NCBI RefSeq assembly: GCF_040537815.1 | Contig: NZ_JBEWSZ010000008.1 | Coordinates: forward strand, 76,588-140,587 | Length of the DNA stretch: 64,000 nucleotides | Direction: 5' to 3' | From: Mesorhizobium shangrilense | GTDB lineage: Bacteria; Pseudomonadota; Alphaproteobacteria; Rhizobiales; Rhizobiaceae | Shown: piece after piece, positions 35,475-44,016 of the stretch | How the letters are laid out: each line of letters starts with the position of its first letter | Position numbering within the stretch: position 1 is the first letter of the stretch | Position numbers and translations under genes: made by a program | Notes under the pieces: model-generated | Told to the model about the DNA's origin: nothing | Databases searched by the model: none | The model's input: the letters and a program-made list of their open reading frames with translations, nothing else

Positions 35475-35486
35475 GGCGGCGCTCCT

Positions 35487-35855
35487 TCAGGCGTCAGGGC
35501 CGGAATTGAGCGGCGTGGGCGGCATGTGGTGGATTTCAGCGCCTGCGCGTCGGTAGGCATCCATCACGTGATAGAGCGGAACGAAGGAGAGGCTGTTCCA
35601 GGGCGCGGGATCGGGGGCGCGACCGACGGCAATCATAGGCCCGTTGCAGGCAAGTTTCGCGACGACGCCGAAATCGAGTTTGCGGCTGTCATAGACGGGC
35701 AGCCCTGCGGCGATGGCTTCGGCCTTGACGGTGTCGCAATCATAGCCGCTGAGCCAGCCGAGGCCGTAGTGAAGGGAGAAGCCGCCGCGGCCGATCGACA
35801 AGTGTCCGCCTTCGGTGGCAAGGGCTTTCTGGATATAGGGGGTATAGTCGGTCAT
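35487..35855 (-). CDS. Hypothetical protein
   Basis: A 122-residue protein (begins MTDYTPYIQKALATEGGHLS) of the short, acidic, cytoplasmic type common in this region. The ATG at 35855 is preferred to the in-frame ATG at 35894 because homology-like sequence begins there. I do not recognise the family. Confidence 0.6.
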   Translation of the reverse strand: MTDYTPYIQKALATEGGHLSIGRGGFSLHYGLGWLSGYDCDTVKAEAIAAGLPVYDSRKLDFGVVAKLACNGPMIAVGRAPDPAPWNSLSFVPLYHVMDAYRRAGAEIHHMPPTPLNSGPDA

Positions 35856-35916
35856 GGCTGCGTGCTCCGCGACGAGCGGCCGCGTGCCTGTCACGCGGTC
35901 TGAAGAACCGTCACGG

Positions 35917-35952
35917 AAAAAAGGGCCCCCCTTTGAGCAGAAGGGCGGCCCT
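35917..35952 (-). terminator. Rho-independent terminator
   Basis: On the - strand AGGGCCGCCCTT, a 6-base loop, AAAGGGGGGCCCT and a T-run. It ends the leftward transcript of the gene that stops at 35982. Confidence 0.75.
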
Positions 35953-35981
35953 GTCGAACCGACGTCAGGAGCCCGTGAGGC

Positions 35982-36287
35982 TTATCGGACTATGCCGAGT
36001 TGTTCACCGATGCTCGGGGGTGTCGGTTTGCTCGATTCCTTGATCAGGGAAACGACGGCTTCGCGCGACAGTCCGGAAAGGTCATAGCCTTGTGCGCGCG
36101 CAGCGGTGACAATGCTTTCCAGCGATGGAAACTCTTCGAGGAGTGTTCCAAGCCATAGTTCGCACATGTCCGTTTCCTCGTCGGGAAACGCCTGCAAGAA
36201 AAAGGTTCGCAAGGGCGGGTCATAGCCGATGACGGCTTCGGGATCGGACTTTCCGCCCTTGGTGACAGTAGCAATATGTCGGCTCAT
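35982..36287 (-). CDS. Hypothetical protein
   Basis: A 101-residue acidic protein (begins MSRHIATVTKGGKSDPEAVI; contains DEETDMCELWLGTLLEEFPS). GGAGAGAGC precedes the ATG at 36287. Family not recognised; it lies 14 bases after the next gene upstream, so both are probably on one transcript. Confidence 0.6.
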   Translation of the reverse strand: MSRHIATVTKGGKSDPEAVIGYDPPLRTFFLQAFPDEETDMCELWLGTLLEEFPSLESIVTAARAQGYDLSGLSREAVVSLIKESSKPTPPSIGEQLGIVR

Positions 36288-36301
36288 GCTCTCTCCAATC
36301 T

Positions 36302-36487
36302 CTAGTATTCGTAGGTTCGGGACCCGTCGGGCAGATCGCAAGCGATCTGGACGTGAAGCGTTTCCAGTTCGTCGGGTTCATAGTGCCGATCCCGCCAACC
36401 GATGGCTTCGCGCAATGTCGGGAAGGATGTTATATCTGTCTCGCCGATATATCCGGCGTTCTCGACGACAGTGTATTTGCGTTTCAT
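36302..36487 (-). CDS. Small hypothetical protein
   Basis: A 61-residue protein (begins MKRKYTVVENAGYIGETDIT) with a beta-rich start and an acidic second half. The ATG has GGTTGGAGC upstream. Nothing more can be said about its function. Confidence 0.55.
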   Translation of the reverse strand: MKRKYTVVENAGYIGETDITSFPTLREAIGWRDRHYEPDELETLHVQIACDLPDGSRTYEY

Positions 36488-36512
36488 GGTTATGCTCCAA
36501 CCAGGAAGCCGG

Positions 36513-36893
36513 TCAATGCCGGCGTTGTTCGGTGAAAACCGAAATCGTGGTTTCGGTGAACTCGAAGACAAGCGGGCTGTTGGCGGCAATGGCATCGCGC
36601 ACGACAGCGGCGTCGATGAATTCGCAACCGTCATCACCGCCGAAGGTGGCCTGTTTGGCGGCCCACCACTGATCGAAGGGCATGGAGTCGGGATTGCACT
36701 CCAGGGCGTAGACGACGATCTGCTTTTCATCGGTCGCCATGCCGTTATGCATGAGGTAGACGCCCTGATCGCCGACCAGCCAGAAGCCGGCTGGATCCTC
36801 GATACCCCATCGAGGACGCAGGCCCAAAGGCCAGCGGGATTCGGCTGCCGTGAGCAGTTCGCGCAATTTGTTCGCGGGGAAAGTCAGTCGCAT
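36513..36893 (-). CDS. DUF3085 domain protein
   Basis: A 126-residue protein with the family signature GFWLVGDQGVYLMHNG followed by NPDSMPFDQWWAAKQATFGG and DDGCEFI. DUF3085 is of unknown function and occurs in plasmid and integrative-element transfer regions. The ATG at 36893 lies just downstream of the terminator of the ParB-like gene. Confidence 0.8.
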   Translation of the reverse strand: MRLTFPANKLRELLTAAESRWPLGLRPRWGIEDPAGFWLVGDQGVYLMHNGMATDEKQIVVYALECNPDSMPFDQWWAAKQATFGGDDGCEFIDAAVVRDAIAANSPLVFEFTETTISVFTEQRRH

Positions 36894-36920
36894 GATATTG
36901 CTCCGTTGCTGTTGATGCGA

Positions 36921-36947
36921 AAACGGCCCGGTGTGAGCCGGGCCGTT
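36921..36947 (-). terminator. Terminator of the ParB-like gene
   Basis: On the - strand ACGGCCCGG, a 6-base loop, CCGGGCCGT and TTTTC. It lies between the stop at 36974 and the DUF3085 start. Confidence 0.8.
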
Positions 36948-36973
36948 GTGACGATTGGGTGGGAGGCAAGCGG

Positions 36974-39124
36974 TCAGGCCGCATTTTCTTTCAGGAAAGC
37001 GGGAATATCATCGTCTTCGTCGACAACCTGCTCGTGTTCCTGAAGCTCGTCCTCGGGATCGGCGTCGTCAGCTCCATCGACGTCGGTTTCCCGGTCTTCG
37101 TTGTCTTCCGTGTCAAGATCATTGTAATCGTGCGACGAATAATCCGGTGCCGGAGCCCGCTCGATGAAGGAGCCGGTGAAGGCCATGCCGTCGGGCAGCC
37201 AGGTGGAGGTTTTGGCAGCCGTGTCCGGGGTGAGGCCGGCTGCGGCGCGCGGATCCTCGCTGAAGGCCTGTTCCATGCTGGCGGCAATGACCGGCTTCTT
37301 GTCCTTGGCCTTGTCGTCGGCCCACCGATCGCCGATCAGTTCGCGGGAGACCTTGATGGCATGGTCCTTCTTGGTCTTGCCCCAATAGTTTGCAGCCGTG
37401 GGCCTCCAGCAAGCGGCGGCATCAATTGCCATGCGGTGACCGATGACCTCGATGATCGGATTGGCGCCGGTGTCGGTTGCGAGCTGCTGGATGACGCCGT
37501 GTGCCGAGCACCAGGCGAAAAGAGCCTGTTTGTCGGCGTCGGGCAGCGCGCACATGGCTTCGAAGTCGTGCGGGCTTGCGAGCGATAGCCATTCGACGTT
37601 GAGCCCGTCGCGAGTTGCCTGAAGCATGCGGGCGGCGACGGTATCCTTGATGGCATCGCGGTTGCGCCATGTCTCGGCGTGCGTGATCGACACATTGACT
37701 GGTGTCGAACGAGAGGACGAGTTGCGCAGGGTGCGGAAGCACATCGAATAGAGCATTACGTCGAAGGCGGTGGTGAAGTCAGCGGCGAGATGTGCCTGCA
37801 GAATCTGATGGCGCGTGGCGCGCAGTTCCTCAGCAAGCGACATCGAGACGCCTTGCTGCTTGCGAGCGTCAGTTGCCGGATCATTGTTCGCATCGATCGT
37901 GCGGGTCGTTGAGGCCGGCATCTGAATGTCCGGACCGGCGCTGTCGCCTTCGTCTTCATCCTCGCCAGACTTCTTTTTGGGGAGGTCTTCGGGACGGACA
38001 AGGCCGGCCTCGGTGCGCAGATCACCACCATGATCAACGGTGACGACAACACCGGCGATCGCCTTCTGCTCGGCCGTAAAGGTCGCGCTGTCGGCAATGA
38101 TCTTCCGGATTTCCTCAAGGCGCTCGGAGGCGGCGTCTTCCTCAGCCTGCAGCTCGTCCGTCCAGGTCTCCTCGTCATACTCGTTCGAAAACGCTCCGAG
38201 ACGAGTTTCGAGGTCCTCGAATTCCTTGACGAGTGCGGGATCCGGTTCGACCGGTTCCGGATAGACGCGACCGAAGGAGCGGAAGGCGTCATAGGCGACT
38301 TCGACTTCAACTGCGACCCATTTCCATTCCTTGGCGAGTTCGTCGGCTGTCGCCTGCAGCTTTTCGCCGGCAAGTTTTTCCAGCAGACCGCCATCAGCGA
38401 GATGGACGCTGTTGTTGTCGGAGAAGAGGTCACGGAGCACCGTGCCGCCGGCGGCCTGGTAGGTCTCGACGCCGACGAAGAGGGCAAGCTTGGAATTGCC
38501 GTGATAGGTGCGCTGCGTCAGGGCTGACTTGATGTTGCTCGGATAGGGCGCGTAGGGGCTGTTCGTGTATTCCTCCCAGACCTCCTTCTGTCGGCCGTGA
38601 TCGTCGGTGATCGAGAAGGCCTGCACGCATTCGAGCGTCATCTTGTTGGCGCGGAACGCCTCGATGATGACGGGAGAGACGCGAGCGAGCTTCATGCGGC
38701 GGTCGACGAAGTTGAGGGTGACACCGAAGCGGTTGGCGATTTCTTCGCGAGACCAGCCCTTCTTTTCAAGGGCGTTGAACGCCTCGGCCTCGTCGGCCGG
38801 GTGCATGCCGGCCCGAACGAAATTTTCGATGAGGGAGGTTTCCTCGGCCTGCTTTTTGGTTTCGATGATGCAGGGGATTTCCTTGTCGGCCTGATATTCG
38901 CCTTCAGTGACCAGGCGCTCGAGCACGGTGAAGCGGCGTCCGCCGGCATGGACGAGATAGCCGTTTGCGGACTTGTAGACGAGGAGGTTCTGCTTGATGC
39001 CGTTGGCTTTGATGCTGGCATAAAGCTCGTTGTCGTCCTCTTCGCTCGCAGCCGTCTTGCGAACGTTAAGCGGGCTGAGGGACAGCTTGTTGAGGGGGAT
39101 CATGGCGATGGTGGGATTGGTCAT
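36974..39124 (-). CDS. Large ParB-like protein
   Basis: A 716-residue protein. The N-terminal 200 residues form a ParB/Srx-type domain: LSLSPLNVRKTAA, then YLVHAGGRRFTVLERLV (the GxRR motif), ETSLIENFVRAGMHPADEAE, and a helix-turn-helix (SREEIANRFGVTLNFVDRRM). The rest is long, acidic and unlike partition ParB. Such proteins are frequent beside ArdC and DUF genes in conjugative leading regions and are thought to act as nucleases or CTPase-linked DNA-binding proteins. It is not the plasmid partition protein, which is RepB. Its leader is a family B copy. Confidence 0.82.
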   Translation of the reverse strand: MTNPTIAMIPLNKLSLSPLNVRKTAASEEDDNELYASIKANGIKQNLLVYKSANGYLVHAGGRRFTVLERLVTEGEYQADKEIPCIIETKKQAEETSLIENFVRAGMHPADEAEAFNALEKKGWSREEIANRFGVTLNFVDRRMKLARVSPVIIEAFRANKMTLECVQAFSITDDHGRQKEVWEEYTNSPYAPYPSNIKSALTQRTYHGNSKLALFVGVETYQAAGGTVLRDLFSDNNSVHLADGGLLEKLAGEKLQATADELAKEWKWVAVEVEVAYDAFRSFGRVYPEPVEPDPALVKEFEDLETRLGAFSNEYDEETWTDELQAEEDAASERLEEIRKIIADSATFTAEQKAIAGVVVTVDHGGDLRTEAGLVRPEDLPKKKSGEDEDEGDSAGPDIQMPASTTRTIDANNDPATDARKQQGVSMSLAEELRATRHQILQAHLAADFTTAFDVMLYSMCFRTLRNSSSRSTPVNVSITHAETWRNRDAIKDTVAARMLQATRDGLNVEWLSLASPHDFEAMCALPDADKQALFAWCSAHGVIQQLATDTGANPIIEVIGHRMAIDAAACWRPTAANYWGKTKKDHAIKVSRELIGDRWADDKAKDKKPVIAASMEQAFSEDPRAAAGLTPDTAAKTSTWLPDGMAFTGSFIERAPAPDYSSHDYNDLDTEDNEDRETDVDGADDADPEDELQEHEQVVDEDDDIPAFLKENAA

Positions 39125-39215
39125 GGCATGGCTCCTGATGAGCCGGGCGGGAGAAACTCTCTCCTCTTTCGGAGCCCGGTCAGCCGGGCTTCCCTGCCTC
39201 TTGCTCTATCGGGCC
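39125..39215 (-). promoter_or_regulatory. Leader, family B copy with hairpin
   Basis: On the - strand: CGATAGAGCAAGAGGCAGGG, hairpin AGCCCGG/CCGGGCT, CCGAAAGAGGAGAGAG. The first and last words recur upstream of the gene starting at 34363, and the hairpin position recurs upstream of ardC. Confidence 0.55.
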
Positions 39216-39278
39216 ATGCTGGGCGGGGCGTTTCAGATGTGGCTCTCGGGCGGCCAGTTCGCGCGATCGGCTCAACAG

Positions 39279-39632
39279 TTAATCGTCTGATAGTTTCCAA
39301 GGCCCGGTATCTCGGCGTCGCGGTTGCTGAGGCTGGATCTGACCTACCTTTCGAGTTTGCAGGCTCAACTCGCGTTTCGCGGCCTCGACACCCGCCTGAT
39401 ATGCTTGCTCGAGTCCGCGGACGATTTCTCCGCCGCTGTCAGAATTGAAGCCGTATTTCTTTCGTTCAGCACGATTCACAAGCAGCAGGCGGGCAAACTC
39501 CCGAAAGATACGCCGCCGCAGATCCTTTGGTGCACGATCTACCGGTGTGGTTGAAATCATTGATGCCGCCTCGTTCAACGGGACAGTTCTCATCCGTTCA
39601 TAAAAAGGATGGTCTTTCATGCTTACAACCAT
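39279..39632 (-). CDS. Hypothetical protein
   Basis: A 117-residue basic protein (contains PKDLRRRIFREFARLLLVNR, ending in a Pro/Arg-rich tail). The ATG follows AAGAAAGGAAATGCG. I do not recognise it. It lies upstream of the ParB-like gene but is separated from it by the leader hairpin. Confidence 0.55.
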   Translation of the reverse strand: MVVSMKDHPFYERMRTVPLNEAASMISTTPVDRAPKDLRRRIFREFARLLLVNRAERKKYGFNSDSGGEIVRGLEQAYQAGVEAAKRELSLQTRKVGQIQPQQPRRRDTGPWKLSDD

Positions 39633-39981
39633 CGCATTTCCTTTCTTGTTTAAAGGCTTATCCCGTTAGCTCCGGTAACACAAAATGTAGTGGGGCTGTT
39701 GACGGCTTTGGATCGCTGCTTGATTTAGCTGAGTCGATCGCTGCGGGGCAGATCCTGCCCGATTCCCCCCGGGAACGCGCGCGCAGCAGGCCCTTGCCGA
39801 GGCAGGCCGCCGGCGTCGGTCATGGACCGGGAGCGCGGCCAGGCCGGGGCGAAGGGGCTGGCGTTCCCTCCGCCGGATCTCGTCGGCTCGAGCTTGTTGC
39901 CGCTTGAGGCAGGCTGCCCTAGGGTGCTAAGCATAAACGCAATCTAATTTTCCGTTGGGGCGCTTGCTGTGTCCGGATGGA
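39633..39981. other. Intergenic, no gene recognised
   Basis: About 350 bases between leftward genes. A small stem GGGCAG/CTGCCC is near 39747-39761. GC-rich, with no credible gene. Confidence 0.35.
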
Positions 39982-40395
39982 TCAGCGCCGCGTGAGGCCG
40001 GCGATCGGCCGCCTGTCGCGCATGGCGTTGATGAAGCGCCGGGCGACTTTTTCGAGAAAGCGCGGGCTAAAGGAACCGACAGGCGTCACGCTTTCGAAGT
40101 CGTAGAGCTCGTCCAGCTTGACCTTGTTGTAATCATCCAGGATCAGGTGACTCACCTTCTCGGCTTCGGCCCCGAGGCCGATCCTGTGGCGCTCGGTTTC
40201 CGGAATGATCTCGTAGAGCCGTTCCTCGCCCGGCTCCCGCGGCTGCGGCGCCTGCCCGGAGATCGGGAACAGGTAGAGCCACCCGTTGACTTCCATCATC
40301 AGGCAGACGCGCCGGATTTTCCGGCCGCTCTCTTCGCCGCGGACAGCCTCATGCCCCCAGAGGTAGTGGAAGCGGTAGACCTCTCCCCGCTTCAT
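39982..40395 (-). CDS. MazF/PemK-like toxin
   Basis: A 137-residue protein. The opening MKRGEVYRFHYLWGHEAVRG and later LYLFPISGQAPQ, ETERHRIGL and a C-terminal PVGSFSPRFLEKVARRFI fit a divergent MazF/PemK-like group (beta-barrel RNase or gyrase-type toxins). Its start overlaps the stop of the Phd-like antitoxin (ATGA), the classic arrangement of a type II toxin-antitoxin pair. Substrate not predictable from the sequence. Confidence 0.65.
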   Translation of the reverse strand: MKRGEVYRFHYLWGHEAVRGEESGRKIRRVCLMMEVNGWLYLFPISGQAPQPREPGEERLYEIIPETERHRIGLGAEAEKVSHLILDDYNKVKLDELYDFESVTPVGSFSPRFLEKVARRFINAMRDRRPIAGLTRR

Positions 40396-40652
40396 TCGCC
40401 GGACTTTCTGGCGTCGTCGAGAATCTGCTGAAACCCTGTCATCAGGTCATCGATGTCTTCGTTGGGAGCGGTGGCGAGCGTGAACGCGTTCTGGCCCCGC
40501 CTACGCACCCCCGTCAGGCGCTCGTATTCCGCCGTCGGCATCATCACCACCTTCGCCTTGCCGCGCTTCACCAGGGACACTGTCTCAGCCATGGCGGCGT
40601 CCAGGACGTCGCCGGACCGACGGCTCAGATCCGAAAACGAAAATTCCTTCAT
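40392..40652 (-). CDS. Phd/YefM-like antitoxin
   Basis: An 86-residue protein. The N-terminal DNA-binding part (FSFSDLSRRSGDVLDAAMAE, then VSLVKRGKAKVVMMPTAEYE) has the Phd/YefM fold pattern. The acidic C-terminal part would wrap the toxin. TTGGAGG lies upstream of the ATG at 40652. It should repress its own operon through the inverted repeat at 40666-40689. Confidence 0.75.
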   Translation of the reverse strand: MKEFSFSDLSRRSGDVLDAAMAETVSLVKRGKAKVVMMPTAEYERLTGVRRRGQNAFTLATAPNEDIDDLMTGFQQILDDARKSGE

Positions 40653-40665
40653 CTCGACCTCCAAG

Positions 40666-40689
40666 TCTGTAAAATCTGCATTATACAGA
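40666..40689 (-). promoter_or_regulatory. Likely operator of the Phd/MazF-like module
   Basis: TCTGTA (40666-40671) and TACAGA (40684-40689) form an inverted repeat 14 bases before the antitoxin start, in an AT-rich promoter-like stretch. Autoregulation through such sites is usual for Phd-type antitoxins. Confidence 0.5.
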
Positions 40690-40739
40690 AAATACGTTAT
40701 TCGGCAAGAAGGCCAATCAACCTCTTGCGGCGATTTGAT

Positions 40740-41245
40740 CAACGATGGTCCCTGCACTGGAGCAGAGGAACGCTTCAGTAGGTGTCGAAGACCAACGCGG
40801 TCCGCTGCTTCGCCAGCACGGGCGCCGCGGCTTGCGCTTGATGTACACTTCAGGTTCGGGCGGGTAGTTCGGGTCGAGGAGGCGCTTGGTATGGACGTGT
40901 GTCGCCCCTTCATGCCGAAGGCGAGGGAGGGTAGCGTCTCGTTGACGATGCAGTTGCCGTAGAGTTCCGCATACCCGGTGCTGGCGAGAGGAACCTTGCG
41001 GCACACGACGATTGCCGGCCAGGACCAGTCGCCGAGCACACCATTCATGCGGTCGATGTGATCGAGCGTTTCGGGCTTTTCGCCGCCGGCATCGGCGAAG
41101 GTGATGACGGCGGGACGAAGGCCGGCGAGCTTCAGCACCACGAGCATGGCGGTCGAATCGACGCGCCGGAGCCGAAGGAGACGGCGAGCAGGCGGCCGCT
41201 GAGGGCGGCCGTCAGACGACGCCGCAGGCGGGAGGAAAGCAGCAT
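40740..41245 (-). pseudogene. PAPS-reductase-like gene, degenerate
   Basis: The middle is clear: DSTAMLVVLKLAGLRPAVIT, FADAGGEKPETLDHIDRMNG, and NETLPSLAFGMKG. This is an adenine-nucleotide alpha-hydrolase of the phosphoadenylyl-sulfate reductase type, as found in phages and plasmids (sometimes with DNA-modification genes). The P-loop SGxDS is broken by an indel (SFGSG then a shifted frame), and the C-terminus loses frame before the expected cysteine-rich part. Confidence 0.7.
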
Positions 41246-41257
41246 TGTGTTTTCCTC

Positions 41258-41932
41258 CTACCGTGGCAGGGAAATAAGCTTGGCCTGCTCGATCGCCTTT
41301 TCGGCGGCGTCGACGGCATCCTGGATGGCGCCGTCGCAATCATCGAACATGGCACGCATCTGTCCCATCTGCGTCAAACAGGCTTCGAGCGCGCCGAGGC
41401 AGGTCGTAAGTAGGGTGGTAGCGTCCGGTGCTGGTTCGATGGCCTCGCCGCGGACGATCTCACGGGCTTGTTCAATCAGGCCGTTAAGCGCTTGGTGTTG
41501 GCCGACAAGATACTCGAGATCGAACTGTTCCTCCTGGAGGCGTGCTTTGATTGCCATGGGATCGGTCACGCCTTCATCTTTGCAGATGTGCGTGATGCAA
41601 TCGCCCCAGGTCTCGAGGCGAGCGATTTGTTCCGCAAAAATAATCGCATCGGCATGGTACTGAGGGAGGTGGATACTATCCTCAGTGAAGCGGAAGGGGA
41701 CGTTTTGCGTTCCGTCCCAAGGGTCGCCGTCGCCCTCGACCACGCCATAAACGAAGGTCGGCGCGGGGTCCCACGTCTTGCGGTCGGTGTCGATATCACC
41801 GTTGTCGATCGCGGAGATCGCCTTCTCGCAGGCGTCCGTGACTTCCTCGGCCTCGACGGTGATTGTGGCGCGGCAGTCGCTGTCATAAAAGGCCGCGCAG
41901 ACGGTGAATTTCCTCGGCATGGTCTCGGCCAT
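41258..41932 (-). CDS. Hypothetical protein
   Basis: A 224-residue acidic protein. The N-terminal half is beta-rich (RKFTVCAAFYDSDCRATITV, TFVYGVVEGDGDPWDGTQNV) and the C-terminal half helical with several cysteines. GAAAGGTTACGATC precedes the ATG. Not recognised. It lies 45 bases after ardC and probably shares its transcript. Confidence 0.65.
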   Translation of the reverse strand: MAETMPRKFTVCAAFYDSDCRATITVEAEEVTDACEKAISAIDNGDIDTDRKTWDPAPTFVYGVVEGDGDPWDGTQNVPFRFTEDSIHLPQYHADAIIFAEQIARLETWGDCITHICKDEGVTDPMAIKARLQEEQFDLEYLVGQHQALNGLIEQAREIVRGEAIEPAPDATTLLTTCLGALEACLTQMGQMRAMFDDCDGAIQDAVDAAEKAIEQAKLISLPR

Positions 41933-41977
41933 GATCGTAACCTTTCTTGATATCGGTAAGGTGAGGGGGAGGGAAGA

Positions 41978-42925
41978 TCAGGCGGCCGCGGCCCGCGGCG
42001 CATCGTCCTTGGTGGCGGCGTCGGGCTGCAGGCTGTGCAGGTAGGCGACGGCACGTTCGGCATGAGCGGCGGCTTGGAAAATGGCCCGCTTCTCGTTTTT
42101 TAAAACTTTGATCCAGCTGCCAATATAGGCGGCGTGATCCTCGCGCGGTTCATCCTCGATGCCGATATCCGCGCAAATCATGGCACTCGAAATTTCGGCC
42201 ACACATTCTTCGATCGCGTAGCCTTCGTCACCCCATGTCTTGCGGCCGAAATCACGGTCGAGGCGGGTCGGGTGCCGAGTCCAATGTGCGACCTCATGTG
42301 CGAGGCACGAAACGTAAGAGTCCGGCGACTCGAACGCCTCGAAGACGGGCATTCCGATGAGGTCGTCAGTGAGACTGAAGTAAGCCTTGTTGCCGCCGTG
42401 ACGGATCTTGGCGCCGGTATTGGCGAAGAAGGCGTCGGCGGTGATAAAGCGCTCCATGGGCGGGAGCGGCTCGATTGGTGCGGGGGTGAACTGGGCCGGA
42501 AGATTGTCGATCTGGTCGCAGTTGAAGACGCAGTAGCCTTTCAGGAAGGGGATGCGCTGCTCGATTTCCTCGCCATGTTCGCCTTCCTCGGTCTTTTCGA
42601 TTGCACCGGCATAGACGACGAGCGTGGAGGTTTCTCCCTTTCTGACCTGTCCACCCATTTCCTGAGCCTGGCGATAGGTCATCCAGTAGGGGGAGGCGTA
42701 CCCGTTAGCCGTGGCCTCCATCCAGAGCAGCACGGTGTTGATGCCACGATAGGGCACGCCATTGTGGCGCAGCGGGCGTGTCGGCGATCCGTTTGCACCC
42801 CATGGCTGATGCCAAGGGCGCACGCCGGCCTCGAGCTGCTCGACGATTTTATTGGTGATGCGCTGATAGACGTCCTTGTCCGGACGGCGGACGGTGGCGG
42901 AACGTTTGTGGGATTTGCTGGTCAT
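41978..42925 (-). CDS. ardC: ArdC-like antirestriction protein
   Basis: A 315-residue protein. The N-terminal ArdC domain (about residues 15-140: YQRITNKIVEQLEAGVRPWH, NGVPYRGINTVLLWM, YWMTYRQAQEMGGQVRKGE) binds single-stranded DNA. The C-terminal half is a zinc metallopeptidase-like domain with CLAHEVAHWTRHPTRLDRDF. ArdC shields incoming plasmid DNA from restriction in the recipient, which fits its place in the leading region. The ATG at 42925 follows GGAGAAAGCGTC. Confidence 0.9.
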   Translation of the reverse strand: MTSKSHKRSATVRRPDKDVYQRITNKIVEQLEAGVRPWHQPWGANGSPTRPLRHNGVPYRGINTVLLWMEATANGYASPYWMTYRQAQEMGGQVRKGETSTLVVYAGAIEKTEEGEHGEEIEQRIPFLKGYCVFNCDQIDNLPAQFTPAPIEPLPPMERFITADAFFANTGAKIRHGGNKAYFSLTDDLIGMPVFEAFESPDSYVSCLAHEVAHWTRHPTRLDRDFGRKTWGDEGYAIEECVAEISSAMICADIGIEDEPREDHAAYIGSWIKVLKNEKRAIFQAAAHAERAVAYLHSLQPDAATKDDAPRAAAA

Positions 42926-42943
42926 GACGCTTTCTCCGATCAC

Positions 42944-43012
42944 GGGACCGGGGAAAGCCTCTCTCTCCCACTCAGGCCCGTTCGACCGGGCCTGTGCTTT
43001 CTCTAACTCTTA
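42944..43012 (-). promoter_or_regulatory. Leader hairpin of ardC (family B-like)
   Basis: CAGGCCCG/CGGGCCTG (42973-42980 and 42987-42994) forms a perfect 8-bp stem with a 6-base loop, preceded on the - strand by CTTATAAGAGTTAGAGAAAG and followed by GAGAGAGAGG. The layout (AG-rich word, stem, GAGAGAG) matches the leader of the ParB-like gene. Confidence 0.55.
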
Positions 43013-43259
43013 TAAGAAGGGGCTGGCCTGCCACCTTCTACCGGCCGGCCGGGGCGGTGGTGCCAGGCCGATAAGGTTGTGAGTGAGCGCTGCCTGGGCG
43101 TCGCAAGAGCGATCGTAGCCCGTACGGGGCGAGACCCGTTTCGGGGCTCGACGAAGCTTGGCGAGGGCATCCGCGAAGCGGATGCGGAGCCTTAGCGGAG
43201 CTGAGCGCGGCCGCGCAGCGGCTTGCCCTTTCCGGCCTGGATCGTTCACCAGAGGGCGA

Positions 43260-43753
43260 CTAACTCCACGGAGAAAGCGCTTTTAGAAGGTATCCCGGGC
43301 GCCCCTTCTGCGTGAGGCGCCAGCCGAAGCTAGGGGAAACGTGACGTTCATTTTCGGTGGGCGTATCTGAACGGAAATGGGGTGTCGTTTTGGAGAACTT
43401 GGCATAAGTCGCCCGGCTCCATTTCCTCGGGTCCTCGTACGCGCTTTCATCGAAAACAATATCATCCACGTGAAAGTCAACGACGCCGGTGGGAGAGTGA
43501 TTGAGAACCACCCACTCTGCCTTTTCCACGGCGACGCGATGATCCCTGCCGACGCGTCGCGGCTGGGCGATCATATTGCTGAAGTACGAGATGTCCTGGG
43601 CCGGCAGGCTTTGGCGCAGAAGATCGGGTAAAAGGAATACCCGCTATCATCTCCCCCCAGGGCGCGCTCGATGCGCCCGAACGCCTCGCTGGGATCTGCG
43701 TTCGCGTCGAACGTCGGCATCGTTACCTGAAGCCGGAGCAGTTCGACGATCAT
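43260..43753 (-). pseudogene. Hypothetical gene with one frameshift
   Basis: The ATG at 43753 gives MIVELLRLQVTMPTFDANAD and SEAFGRIERALGGDDSGYSF. After an indel near 43620 the frame continues LPAQDISYFSNMIAQPRRVG, VAVEKAEWVVLNHSPTGVVD and ends at 43260. The restored protein has about 165 residues and no motif I know. The intact second part from the ATG at 43574 might be translated by itself. Confidence 0.55.
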
Positions 43754-44016
43754 CGACTGCCATCATTAGCCCCTGTCTGCGGCCCAATCTCGACATAGCG
43801 TCCGATCGACCACAGGTATGCGATTATCTCTGCCACGAGATAATCGCGTTCGCCGTAGATTTCGGCAATCCATCGCAGCTGTGGCTGGATGGCCTCGCGT
43901 TGGGCAGGCGGTAAATCAACATCGCCGAAGACATATCCGAAATGGCCGATTGCGCAGATGTTGCAGCCGAGATCGACAACTGATTGTACAAACGCCGGAA
44001 TGTCTTTTTCTTGCAT
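43750..44016 (-). CDS. Hypothetical protein
   Basis: An 88-residue protein (MQEKDIPAFVQSVVDLGCNI, then CAIGHFGYVFGDVDLPPAQR). Its stop overlaps the start of the next gene (ATGA), so the two form an operon. Not recognised. Confidence 0.55.
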   Translation of the reverse strand: MQEKDIPAFVQSVVDLGCNICAIGHFGYVFGDVDLPPAQREAIQPQLRWIAEIYGERDYLVAEIIAYLWSIGRYVEIGPQTGANDGSR

